From: Methylomonas sp. EFPC3
GTDB taxonomy: Bacteria; Pseudomonadota; Gammaproteobacteria; Methylococcales; Methylomonadaceae
NCBI RefSeq assembly: GCF_029643245.1
Contig: NZ_CP116398.1
Location: 3,464,372-3,528,371 of the forward strand
Direction: 5' to 3'
Length of the DNA stretch: 64,000 nucleotides
In this document: positions 8,424 to 16,213 of the stretch, one piece after another
Position numbering within the stretch: the stretch's first letter is position 1
Layout of the letters: each line of letters begins with the position of its first letter
Position numbers and translations under genes: made by a program
The notes under the pieces: generated by a model
What the model saw: only the letters and a program-made list of their open reading frames with translations
Databases searched by the model: none
What the model was told of the DNA's origin: nothing

Positions 8424-8834
8424 TCAGGGCAGGCCAAAAAAGCCGGCGATGAACAACACCAGCGGATCGGACAAGGGGTGAAAGAAACCCAGCGTAATGA
8501 CGGCCAGACTGATGACGAAAATCCGGGTCCAGATCGTCAAATCCAAATCCTGTTTGCGCCACATCAGGTGGAATGCCAACCAACTCAACAGCCAGACGCC
8601 GATGGCCAGGGTTTCCTTGCCGGTGTAAGAGCCGATGCTGCCGTCCGGCCCCTTGCCTTGCGAGCCGGGAATCCAGTAACCGTAGCTATGCACCAGTTTG
8701 TCCAGGCCGGGCGACAGCCGGGAAATATGGTGGCTGACCATCAAGGTCAAAAATGCCAGCAATAACGCCAGGCTGGCTGCGACGACCGGGCCGGAGCGCA
8801 GCGCTTGAGTATTCGATTCGGATTGTTGTTGCAT
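8424..8834 (-). CDS. Three-helix inner-membrane protein, unknown
   Basis: A 136-residue protein starting at ATG 8834 (MQQQSES). The frame is open upstream but overlaps the preceding gene. It has three predicted helices: VVAASLALLLAFLTLMVS, ETLAIGVWLLSWLAFHLMW and a third at FVISLAVITLGFF. Between the first two lies a conserved-looking periplasmic loop with HSYGYWIPGS and GPDGSIGSY. Two adjacent histidines end the first helix. The family was not recognised. It is second in the operon, 14 bp after the first gene, suggesting a two-subunit membrane core. Confidence 0.7.
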   Translation of the reverse strand: MQQQSESNTQALRSGPVVAASLALLLAFLTLMVSHHISRLSPGLDKLVHSYGYWIPGSQGKGPDGSIGSYTGKETLAIGVWLLSWLAFHLMWRKQDLDLTIWTRIFVISLAVITLGFFHPLSDPLVLFIAGFFGLP

Positions 8835-8848
8835 CAGCCGTTCCCGGT

Positions 8849-9427
8849 TCAAACGAAGCGCAGTTTGGCCAGCACCAGGCCGACGACGAAACCGAGCATC
8901 AGAAAACTCCACGACACCAGAATCGTGATGCCGACGAAGCGGCACAGGTCGCGCCGGGTCTGCATCGGCAAGCCGTAGTAATACAACAGCGCGGTGGCGG
9001 ACAGCATTAACGGGAACGGAAACAACGAGACGAATTCCTTGAATTCCATCAGCACGTTGTGGATTGCCGGCACCCGCTCCAAGATCCAGTCGCGAGGGCC
9101 GTCCTGGCCGCGGTAACGCATGTAGATCCAGTTACCGCTGATCGCGCCGGCCAAGTTCAGCAGGGTGGCTACCAGTAGCCAGCGGCGCAGCGACTCCAAA
9201 TTGACGTGCATGCCTTTGATCAACGGTAAGGCCCTATGCGTCAAATAAGTACCGACGACCACCGCCAGAATAGCGCTGAGGCCGTGGATGCCGGCCTTGA
9301 GGCTGTAGGCGCTGGGAAACCAGAAATTGGCGAGCGGTAAGCAGAGTAAAAGGGCCAGCGCAATCCCCACTTGCGTGCGAATCACGATTTTGCCGAAATT
9401 GTCATGTGTGTAATGTCCTGTGGACAT
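8849..9427 (-). CDS. Five-helix inner-membrane protein, first gene of six-gene operon
   Basis: A 192-residue protein with a good ribosome site (GGGAGAGG, 6 bases before ATG). It has about five helices and several potentially ligating residues in or near the membrane: H48 and H64 in helix 2, H74, and H123 followed by E128 and E131 (IHNVLMEFKEF). Such spacing could hold haem b or a metal ion, which would fit the c-type cytochrome encoded downstream; this is inference. I do not recognise the family. It is transcribed divergently from nikR across a 137-bp spacer. Confidence 0.72.
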   Translation of the reverse strand: MSTGHYTHDNFGKIVIRTQVGIALALLLCLPLANFWFPSAYSLKAGIHGLSAILAVVVGTYLTHRALPLIKGMHVNLESLRRWLLVATLLNLAGAISGNWIYMRYRGQDGPRDWILERVPAIHNVLMEFKEFVSLFPFPLMLSATALLYYYGLPMQTRRDLCRFVGITILVSWSFLMLGFVVGLVLAKLRFV

Positions 9428-9478
9428 TCAGCCTCTCCCTAAGAATCGCGGCCGGTAACCCCGGCTCTTTTCATGAAT

Positions 9479-9509
9479 AACCCGCTTTGCCGCTGGCGCG
9501 GTGCGGGTT
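9479..9509. promoter_or_regulatory. Nested inverted repeat in the nikR/operon divergent spacer
   Basis: AACCCGC (9479-9485) and GCGGGTT (9503-9509) form a perfect 7-bp inverted repeat, with an inner CCGC/GCGG pair. It lies between the divergent starts of nikR and the six-gene operon. A -10-like TATAAT follows at 9520-9525, and CTATAA occurs three times before nikR (9519, 9535, 9544). The repeat may be a protein-binding site for autoregulation or simply an RNA hairpin. It does not match the AT-rich repeat ahead of the first hupE-like gene, so NikR binding here is uncertain. Confidence 0.3.
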
Positions 9510-9564
9510 CCGCTTGCGCTATAATCGCCGGCTCCTATAACGACTATAAGAACAGGAGCTTGCT

Positions 9565-10032
9565 GTGGAACGTTTTACTATCTCTCTCAGCGACGAGCTG
9601 GCGGCGGAATTCGACCAATGGATCGCCGCCCGCGGCTATTCCAACCGCTCCGAAGCCGTCCGCGACCTGTTGCGCAAGGAAATCGAGACCAAACGGCTGA
9701 AACAGGATCAAGCCATCTACAGCATCGCCACGCTGTCCTATGTTTACAACCACCACGAACGCAACCTGGCGGAGCGCCTGACCGGCCACCAGCACGACGC
9801 CCACGATCTGGTGGTATCGTCGATGCACGTGCATCTGGATCACGACGACTGCCTGGAAACCTTGTTTCTGCGCGGGCTGACCGCGCGCATCCGCGGGTTT
9901 GCCGACAAGCTGTCCGCCGAAACCGGCGTCCGCCACGCTTCGCTTAACATGGTGCCGGTGAAAATGGCCTCTGTCAGCCACCAACACGACCACCACGGCC
10001 ATAGCCATTCGCATATTCATCCGCATAGCTGA
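9565..10032 (+). CDS. nikR: Nickel-responsive regulator NikR
   Basis: A 155-residue nickel-dependent repressor. The N-terminal ribbon-helix-helix (about 1-45) starts MERFTISLSDEL and contains YSNRSEAVRDLLR. The C-terminal ACT-like domain carries the four square-planar nickel ligands at exactly the E. coli NikR spacing: H77, H88, H90 and C96 (compare H76/H87/H89/C95). A histidine-rich tail (HQHDHHGHSHSHIHPH) extends beyond the usual length and may bind extra metal. The start is GTG with AGGAG eight bases upstream. Divergent from the six-gene operon and followed by a hupE-like gene, it is likely the regulator of this district. Confidence 0.93.
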   Translation: MERFTISLSDELAAEFDQWIAARGYSNRSEAVRDLLRKEIETKRLKQDQAIYSIATLSYVYNHHERNLAERLTGHQHDAHDLVVSSMHVHLDHDDCLETLFLRGLTARIRGFADKLSAETGVRHASLNMVPVKMASVSHQHDHHGHSHSHIHPHS

Positions 10033-10184
10033 GCCGGTTCGAAACCGCTGCTGCGGGGCATAATAAGACATTTTATTTATTATTCATAATTTTTAAAAAT
10101 GTGATATGTATCGTATGATTCCTGGCCTATTCGTCTTAACTGGCATTTGATTTGAATTTTGCAGGCTGTTCGCGTCGGTAAACC

Positions 10185-11438
10185 ATGAAATTGCGCCGTT
10201 CTCGCTCCCCATCCGAAGTGTTGCCTGCCGGGCTGCGGCTGCTCGGCTTCGGTTTGCCGTTATTGGCAGTGGTGGCCTGGTTCGGTGTGCAATTTGTCGG
10301 ATTGGACGCGCTGGGCTGGAACAATGGCTTCAACCACCCGCTGGCCGGGTGGGATCATTTGCTGGCGATGCTGGCGGTCGGAATTTGGGCCGCGCAATTG
10401 CGCGGTCATGCCGTCTGGATGCTGCCGCTGGCCTTCGTCGGCGTGATGAGTCTGGGCGGTTTGGCCGGCGCCGCCGGGATCACGATACCCAGCGTCGAAG
10501 GCATCATTCTGCTGTCTTGCGCGGTATTCGCTTTGCTGATCACGCGCAAGATTCGCTTCAGCGGCAAAATCAACGTGCTGATCGTCGCCTTCTTCGCCTT
10601 TTTCCACGGCTTTGCCCACGGCCAGGAAATTTCCACCTCCGCCAGTCTGATTTCTTACACGCTGGGCTTTATGCTGGCGACCTTGCTGCTGCACGGTGCC
10701 GGAATTTTGGTCGCCAAGTTGGTGGCGCTGGCCGCGACTTTTCTATTGACCGCGATGTTTTCGCAGTCGGTATGGGCCAAAGCCGGCCCGACCGAAACGG
10801 CCGAGCCTGCCGCTTGGACACATTTGCAGGCGGATGCGGGGTTTTACTCCGCCAATTTGGCAGGCTACGGGGGGGACTGGGACTTGGCTGCCGAGAATTC
10901 CCATGGCGCGGCGGCGAACAGTAGCGCCAAAGCCGCTCTAGCCAAACCGCCCGCCGGGTTTGCGGTCGCTGGCGCCGAATCGGTTGCGGCGGGCGTATTG
11001 CCGGTGCTTGATTGCTTTGCTGTGGCGCTGGCCGATATGGCCCGCAATTGCCTGAGCGGTTTTAAACAGCGCTTTCCGGATATCAACCAGACACCGGGTA
11101 CCCAACTGCTCAGCAGCGGTGTCGGTCGCACTTCGCCGCCGTGTTCCGTTTCCGCAAGCCCCGCCCCGATTTCTTTAGCGTTCCGCTCCACCCCTTCCGT
11201 ATCCGCTGAATCCATTCAGCAAATCCGCGCCGAATCTTTTGGCGCCGCTCCCGACACCCGAAACTTTTACCGCCTGCACGCGACCGCCTTTTGCGCCGCC
11301 GGCAACGGCTTGGCCCGGTACTGTCTTGGCGCCGGCCGTTCCCGCTCGTTTGCCGCGAGCAAAACCGCTTTCCACATCCAATCCGGCTCGAGACCGGTGT
11401 TCATAACAACCACGACCGCAACGATATTCGCACTATGA
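10185..11438 (+). CDS. HupE/UreJ-like permease with an anomalous 210-residue C-terminal extension
   Basis: The first ~195 residues form a HupE/UreJ-type permease: a long N-terminal helix, NHPLAGWDHLLAMLAVGIWA with the expected His/Asp ligands, and FFHGFAHGQE in a later helix. Homologues end near there. The frame then stays open for about 210 residues of low-complexity Ala/Ser-rich sequence with no domain, and stops at TGA 11436-11438, overlapping an ATG of the TonB receptor frame. The extension may be translated read-through of non-coding DNA after loss of the original stop. The AT-rich 150-bp spacer upstream contains TTCATAATTTTT, resembling one half of the repeat at 4804. Confidence 0.75.
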   Translation: MKLRRSRSPSEVLPAGLRLLGFGLPLLAVVAWFGVQFVGLDALGWNNGFNHPLAGWDHLLAMLAVGIWAAQLRGHAVWMLPLAFVGVMSLGGLAGAAGITIPSVEGIILLSCAVFALLITRKIRFSGKINVLIVAFFAFFHGFAHGQEISTSASLISYTLGFMLATLLLHGAGILVAKLVALAATFLLTAMFSQSVWAKAGPTETAEPAAWTHLQADAGFYSANLAGYGGDWDLAAENSHGAAANSSAKAALAKPPAGFAVAGAESVAAGVLPVLDCFAVALADMARNCLSGFKQRFPDINQTPGTQLLSSGVGRTSPPCSVSASPAPISLAFRSTPSVSAESIQQIRAESFGAAPDTRNFYRLHATAFCAAGNGLARYCLGAGRSRSFAASKTAFHIQSGSRPVFITTTTATIFAL

Positions 11439-11446
11439 GGAAGAAT

Positions 11447-13669
11447 ATGTACCCACTACGCCTGTCCCGGCGCGCCGCGCTGTTTCCCAAAACACTAATG
11501 GCCGTCGGCCTGGAAATCGCCCTTGGTCTGGCCGGGGCCGACGTGTGGGCCGAGCCGGCGCCGGATACGGCGGATACGATCGCCGTCGCCGCTGCCGAAG
11601 AGGCGAAGCCGGCAGCCAAAACCGTCAAAAAAGCCAAAAGAGCGGAAAAGTCGGAAGAACTGGAAGCGGTGCAAGTCGAGGAAGACGGCCGCGGCAAAAA
11701 TCTGATCGGCATCGCGCCGTCGGCCTCGCAAGGCGAAGTCAGCCAGAAGCAATTCGAACATCGGCCGTTCTCGCGTAACGGTGAGCTGGTCGAAGTCGTG
11801 CCCGGCGCCATCGCCACCCAGCACAGCGGCTCCGGCAAGGCCAACCAATACTTCCTGCGCGGTTTCAATCTGGATCACGGCACCGACTTCACCACCTTCG
11901 TCGACGGCATTCCGATGAACATGACCACCCACGCCCACGGCCAGGGTTACATGGACATCAACAGCATCATTCCGGAACTGGTCAAGAAAGTCGAATACGG
12001 CAAAGGCCCCTATTACGCCGAGGTCGGCGACTTTGCCGCCGCCGGTTACGCCAAAATGTTCACGATGGACAAACTGGACCAGGGCATTTTGAAATTCACC
12101 GCCGGTTCGTTCGATTATTACCGCACGCTGGTCGCCAACTCGATGAAAGTCGGCGACGGCGATTTGCTCTATGCCGGCGAATTCAATCTGTACGACGGCG
12201 TCTGGCAAGTGCCGGAAGACTCGAAGAAATTCAACGGCCAGTTGCGTTACACCCTGGGCGGCGACGATTGGGGCATGTCGATCAACGGCAAGGCCTATAC
12301 CAACAGTTGGACGGCGACCAACCAGATTCCGCAAGCGGCGATCGACAACGGCAGTCTCGGGCTTTACGGCAGTATGGACCCGACCGACGGCGGCGAAACC
12401 AACCGTTACAGTGCCTCCGCCAGTTTCTGGAATCAGGGCGGTAACTGGAAAAACGACGCCAATATCTATGCCTTGTATACCGACCTGAACCTGTTTTCCA
12501 ATTTCAGCGGTTTTACCCGCGGTGCCGGCGGCGACCAGATATTGCAATCCGAGCGTCGGGTGCAAACCGGCGGCCATTTCGAACACACCCGCTACAACAA
12601 ATTGTTCGGCTTCGAAATGGATAACAGCGTCGGTCTGCAATTCCGCAACGACCAGATCATGGATTTGGGCTTGTACGAAACCGAGGCCCGTCAAATCGTC
12701 AATACCGTCAGTCGCCACAATGTCGGCGTCACCACGGTCGGCACGTACTTCAAAAACACCACACACTGGCACGATAAAGTCCGCACCATTGCCGGTTTGC
12801 GCGGCGACTTTATCAACAATGACGTCGAGGTCGCCGCCACCGGTAGCGGCCTGGCATCGACGATTGCGGCCAACTCGGGCAGCCGCGGTAAGGTTATGGT
12901 CAGCCCGAAAATCAGCTTGGTCTTGGGGCCCTGGTACGACACCGAGTTTTTCTTCAACGCCGGTTACGGTTACCACTCCAACGATGCCCGCGGCACGACC
13001 CTGCAAGTTAATCCAACCGATGGCAGTCCGGTCGACTCGGCCGCCGCCCGCATTCGTCCCGCCGCCTGGTCGCGCGGCGGCGAGGCCGGTATTCGCAGCA
13101 ACTATGTGCCGGGCCTGAACAGCACCTTCGCCTTGTGGTGGCTGGAATCCAGCCAGGAACTGGTGTTCGTCGGCGACGCCGGCACTACGGAAGCCACCGG
13201 CAAATCGCACCGTTACGGCGTCGAATTGACCAACTACTACAAACCGTTCGATTGGCTGACGCTGGATGCCGACTTTGCGCTGACCACCGCCAAATACGCC
13301 GACAACAATCTTTACGTTCCGAATTCGGTCGGCCGGGTGGTTTCCACCGGCGCCACGATCGAAGCGCCGAACGGCCTATTCGGCGCCATTCGCTTGCGGC
13401 ATTTCGGCCGGGTCTATCTGGATCGCGATCCGGATACCAACGTCGATTACTGGTCCGGCGACACCAACATCGTCAACCTCAGCGCCGGTTACAAGCAGAA
13501 ACGCTACAAATTCGAGATCGACGTGTTCAACATCCTCGGTTCGCAAAGCAACGACATCGCCTATGCCTATGAATCTTCTTATCCGAACGGTTCGCCCAAC
13601 CAATTCGGCATCCTGAAGCATCCGGTCGAACCGCGCATGTTTCGCGGCACCATTACCATCAATTTCTGA
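11447..13669 (+). CDS. TonB-dependent receptor, putative nickel/cobalt chelate
   Basis: An outer-membrane receptor of 740 residues. I chose ATG 11447 because AGGA lies about six bases upstream and the signal peptide (ending near VWAEP) then starts the protein; ATG 11435 is an alternative, four codons longer. A Lys/Ala-rich stretch (about 40-65) precedes the plug, which has YFLRGFNLDHGTDFTTFVDG and THAHGQGYMD, then EYGKGPYYAEVGDF. The histidine-bearing THAHGQG loop and the company of HupE-type genes and nikR suggest nickel or cobalt rather than iron. The barrel ends in TITINF. A hupE-like gene follows after 10 bases, so the two are probably one operon. Confidence 0.88.
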   Translation: MYPLRLSRRAALFPKTLMAVGLEIALGLAGADVWAEPAPDTADTIAVAAAEEAKPAAKTVKKAKRAEKSEELEAVQVEEDGRGKNLIGIAPSASQGEVSQKQFEHRPFSRNGELVEVVPGAIATQHSGSGKANQYFLRGFNLDHGTDFTTFVDGIPMNMTTHAHGQGYMDINSIIPELVKKVEYGKGPYYAEVGDFAAAGYAKMFTMDKLDQGILKFTAGSFDYYRTLVANSMKVGDGDLLYAGEFNLYDGVWQVPEDSKKFNGQLRYTLGGDDWGMSINGKAYTNSWTATNQIPQAAIDNGSLGLYGSMDPTDGGETNRYSASASFWNQGGNWKNDANIYALYTDLNLFSNFSGFTRGAGGDQILQSERRVQTGGHFEHTRYNKLFGFEMDNSVGLQFRNDQIMDLGLYETEARQIVNTVSRHNVGVTTVGTYFKNTTHWHDKVRTIAGLRGDFINNDVEVAATGSGLASTIAANSGSRGKVMVSPKISLVLGPWYDTEFFFNAGYGYHSNDARGTTLQVNPTDGSPVDSAAARIRPAAWSRGGEAGIRSNYVPGLNSTFALWWLESSQELVFVGDAGTTEATGKSHRYGVELTNYYKPFDWLTLDADFALTTAKYADNNLYVPNSVGRVVSTGATIEAPNGLFGAIRLRHFGRVYLDRDPDTNVDYWSGDTNIVNLSAGYKQKRYKFEIDVFNILGSQSNDIAYAYESSYPNGSPNQFGILKHPVEPRMFRGTITINF

Positions 13670-13679
13670 GGTGAGCGGC

Positions 13680-14777
13680 ATGACAATTCGACTTCCGGCT
13701 CTCGGGTTGGCGTTGTTACTGCTGGTGTTGATAGCCGGTCGGGCCGACGCCCATCCGCCCGGGCTCAGCTCGCTGGATCTGGCCTTGAAACCGGACCATG
13801 TCGAGGCCACCGCAACCTTTGCATTGCAGGATATCGAAGCCTTCGTAGCGATGGATAGCGATCTGGACGCCGAAGTCAGCGATGCCGAACGCGAAGCGGC
13901 CAAGCCCGCCATCGCCAAACTGTTGGCAGAACAATTGCGTATCGCGGTTGACGGCGTCGAGGTGCAGAGTCAGCCCGGCCCGGTCAGTTACGACGGCAAG
14001 AACAATGCCCAGGTCGAGTTGCAGTATCCGCTGGCGGTGCAACGCCAGTTGCGAGTGCAATCCGGATTTCTGGCATTGCTGCCGGACGGCCACCAGCAGT
14101 ACTTGACGGTACGCGATGTCGCCGGGAAGTCGCTGGCCGAAAAGATGCTGGGCCGCAACGACGACCAATACCTCCTGACACTCGCCGCCGTCGCGGACTC
14201 GGCAGCCCCCCAAGCTGCGTTCGCGGCGTTCGGCGACTTTTTTAAGTTGGGTATCGAACACATCCTGACCGGCTACGACCACCTGCTGTTCCTGTTTGCA
14301 TTATTGGCGGTGACACATAGTTTGTGGCCGGCGTTGAAGATCATCACCTTCTTTACCATCGCCCATTCCATCACCCTGGCCTGCGCCGGATTGCGACTGG
14401 TCGAACTGCCGGCCAGTTTCGTCGAACCCTTCATCGCCGCGACGATTATCTACGTCGGCATCGAGAACATTGTCCGTGGCGACCAGCCCAAGGGCCGGCA
14501 CTGGCTGACCTTCGGTTTCGGTCTGATCCACGGCTTCGGTTTTGCCGGCGTGTTGCAGGAAATGAACATCTCGGCGGCCGACACCGGGATTTTGTTGCCG
14601 CTGCTGGCGTTCAATTTAGGCATAGAAAGCGGACAGATTGCCGTTGCGGCGCTGGTGCTGCCGTTGATCTGGTGGCTGAATAATCAGGTCGCAACGGCCA
14701 GCCGGTTTTTGAAGGGCGGCTCGGTCGCGGTCAGCTTGATGGGCGCGTTTTGGCTGGTGGAGCGGACCCTGTTTTAA
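13680..14777 (+). CDS. HupE/UreJ-type permease with periplasmic N-terminal domain
   Basis: A 365-residue protein, start ATG 13680 with GAGGTGAG directly upstream (a GTG nine bases earlier is less likely). After a signal peptide ending DAHPPG comes a ~165-residue periplasmic domain with an acidic, EF-hand-like stretch (DSDLDAEVSDAE). The C-terminal half holds about seven helices with GIEHILTGYDHLLFLFAL, TIAHSITL and GLIHGFGFAGVL, the metal-binding signature of the HupE_UreJ_2 group. It likely receives metal delivered by the TonB receptor encoded just upstream. The third permease of the type within 10 kb. Confidence 0.87.
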   Translation: MTIRLPALGLALLLLVLIAGRADAHPPGLSSLDLALKPDHVEATATFALQDIEAFVAMDSDLDAEVSDAEREAAKPAIAKLLAEQLRIAVDGVEVQSQPGPVSYDGKNNAQVELQYPLAVQRQLRVQSGFLALLPDGHQQYLTVRDVAGKSLAEKMLGRNDDQYLLTLAAVADSAAPQAAFAAFGDFFKLGIEHILTGYDHLLFLFALLAVTHSLWPALKIITFFTIAHSITLACAGLRLVELPASFVEPFIAATIIYVGIENIVRGDQPKGRHWLTFGFGLIHGFGFAGVLQEMNISAADTGILLPLLAFNLGIESGQIAVAALVLPLIWWLNNQVATASRFLKGGSVAVSLMGAFWLVERTLF

Positions 14778-14789
14778 ATACAACCGAAC

Positions 14790-14832
14790 GGCGGATTTAC
14801 GGACCTGCCTCGATACTCCGGTTAAATCCGCC
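14790..14832. other. Long hairpin after the third HupE-like gene
   Basis: GGCGGATTTA (14790-14799) and TAAATCCGCC (14823-14832) are perfect inverted repeats; an inner CGGA/TCCG pair extends the stem, leaving a small bulge and a 13-base loop. It starts 13 bp after the stop codon. There is no T-run after it, so it is not a standard intrinsic terminator. It may stabilise the mRNA 3' end, act with Rho, or be a repeat remnant. Confidence 0.55.
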
Positions 14833-15286
14833 GGTAGCAATTCCAAGCCAAAATAGTTTTTCCGAGTCGAGGCGGGTTATTGCTGTCAATGTCAGAAGAC
14901 GACTGCACTACTTGGGTGGGTAGGTTGCTCATGTCTGGTGATTTTGAGTCGAAATCAGTGGCGGCTTTGATCGGAATCGGCGCAGTGCTAGCGTAGAAAA
15001 ACATCCCCTCACGTATGTCTACAGCGATTAAGTTCTATAGATCGTATTTCCGTTGTCCGGCCACCGAGCATGCCTGTGGTGAATTAGGGCTTTTGGACGC
15101 AGCAAACTGGCGTAATCGACTCGTTGCTGTCTACCGCTTAATCTGATTCAATGTCGGCTATCCGATAGTTGCCCGTCAAATCAATTGATCTGCGGTGATA
15201 TACAGAAGCGAAATTCATATGCGGAACAATAAATTATCGTTTCGAAGATCATTTTTTCGGTAGTTATACGGAAACCATCTAATTAC
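14833..15286. other. Non-coding stretch without recognisable genes
   Basis: About 450 bp between the hairpin and the cassette-like gene. No open frame here has protein-like composition or a ribosome site, and no integrase, tRNA or terminator was seen. Base composition becomes more AT-rich toward 15180-15290. It is probably the border of the mobile scar that follows. Confidence 0.5.
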
Positions 15287-15965
15287 TTGTTAGAGCTCAA
15301 AAATGCCTACCGATATCGAGACAGTTGTTACATGGATATCTACGTTTCTCCAGGACAACTGGCAAACTTCTATCTCGGCGCTGTCCGGCACTTTCCTCGG
15401 CGCCTATTTGGCTTTTCTGTTTGAGCGCAGGCACGCGGAAGCAAAAGAACGCGATGCTAATTTGGCCGCAGCAAAGGCAGCGCAGTTTGCTATTGCAGTT
15501 CAGCTTCGTGGCGCAATGAACATCAAGAAGCAGGTGCTCGACCCAAAGCACAAGGACCCAGAACGCCACTTAACGCTTACGCCATTTACAATTCACGCCA
15601 AGTTTCCTAGTCTTGATGTCGCATCTCTCACGTTTATGCTGAAAGGTGAAGGAGCACAGCTCCTAAACGAACTTATGCTTGCTGCACACCAGTTTGAGAC
15701 ATTGGTAGGTGCACTTCAGGAGCGAAGCCTACGCCATGAAGTAATGCAACGGCGTGTTTCTGAGCAAGGGCCAGATATTGGGTTAGATAGAGCGACGATC
15801 ATAATTCTCAAAGATATGACCGATTCAATATACGGGCTAGGTGATGACGTGGTGAAAGAGCTCCAATCTGCATTTGAGCGTCTACGCACTTATATTGAAA
15901 AGGCGTTCCCTGGAGCGAAGGCTTTGTCAGTGGAACTCAAGGAATAGACAGTTGAGCTCTAACAA
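15287..15965. repeat. 14-bp inverted repeats resembling integron attC core halves around one gene
   Basis: TTGTTAGAGCTCAA (15287-15300) ends two bases before the ATG of the enclosed gene, and its exact reverse complement TTGAGCTCTAACAA (15952-15965) starts four bases after its stop. GTTAGAGC at the 5' side and GCTCTAACAACGCC at the 3' side resemble the outer core sites (GTTRRRY and its complement) that border an integron gene cassette. Very short 5' and 3' untranslated gaps are also cassette-like. A complete attC is not present: the downstream copy is interrupted by transposase-remnant sequence. Confidence 0.55.
15303..15947 (+). CDS. Membrane-anchored coiled-coil protein, probable gene-cassette cargo
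   Basis: A 214-residue protein with one N-terminal transmembrane helix (SALSGTFLGAYLAFLFERR) followed by charged, helical sequence (HAEAKERDANLAAAKAAQ) and a cytoplasmic helical region ending FERLRTYIEKAF. No catalytic motif is visible and I do not recognise the family. Codon use and GC content are lower than in the flanking metal genes. The gene is alone, has no neighbours on its strand, and is tightly flanked by attC-like inverted repeats, consistent with an acquired cassette. Function unknown; small membrane-anchored proteins of this kind are common cassette cargo. Confidence 0.7.
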   Translation: MPTDIETVVTWISTFLQDNWQTSISALSGTFLGAYLAFLFERRHAEAKERDANLAAAKAAQFAIAVQLRGAMNIKKQVLDPKHKDPERHLTLTPFTIHAKFPSLDVASLTFMLKGEGAQLLNELMLAAHQFETLVGALQERSLRHEVMQRRVSEQGPDIGLDRATIIILKDMTDSIYGLGDDVVKELQSAFERLRTYIEKAFPGAKALSVELKE

Positions 15966-15977
15966 CGCCATCAACAC

Positions 15978-16213
15978 GTAAAATGGGGTCAGGTCTAGCT
16001 TGGTAACATTGGTTGCACTACGACCATATTCCGTTTATGGCCCGACGGATCAAAATCGAGTCCTCAGGCGCGCTTTGTCATGTGACTTCCCGCGGTGCGG
16101 CGTATAACGGTTGGCGTAAGGCGGTGCAGAATTATCGAAGGGTTTTTATACAAGGTGGGTGTTATTGCTTCACAGTGAAGTTGCCGGAACGCCGTCGTAG
16201 TTTTTTCGGTTAA
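15978..16213 (+). pseudogene. Chimeric remnant of two REP-associated (RAYT/Y1) transposases
   Basis: From ATG 16037 the frame reads MARRIKIESSGALCHVTSRG, the N-terminus of one RAYT type, and about ten residues later switches to NYRRVFIQGGCYCFTVKLPE, the N-terminus of a different RAYT type, before a stop at 16213. The catalytic HUH histidines and tyrosine are absent, so it is inactive. The segment AAAATGGGGTCAGGTCT at 15979-15995 resembles the leader commonly seen before such genes. It appears that one element inserted into or recombined with another and the rest was lost; it also cuts off the attC-like site upstream. Confidence 0.65.

Noticed and set aside
10051..10135. AT-rich spacer with GTATGA and TTCATAA as a second NikR operator
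   Set aside because: The half-sites are in the wrong relative orientation and spacing, and the partner of TTCATA at the 13-base spacing matches poorly.
11495..13210. Long antisense open frame of 571 codons opposite the second TonB receptor
   Set aside because: It is a shadow of GC-rich codon bias; the sense strand encodes a clear receptor and the antisense translation has no domain or ribosome site.
14822..15004. Small minus-strand frame in the spacer after the third hupE-like gene
   Set aside because: No ribosome site, low-complexity translation, and it runs into the hairpin; not supported as a gene.
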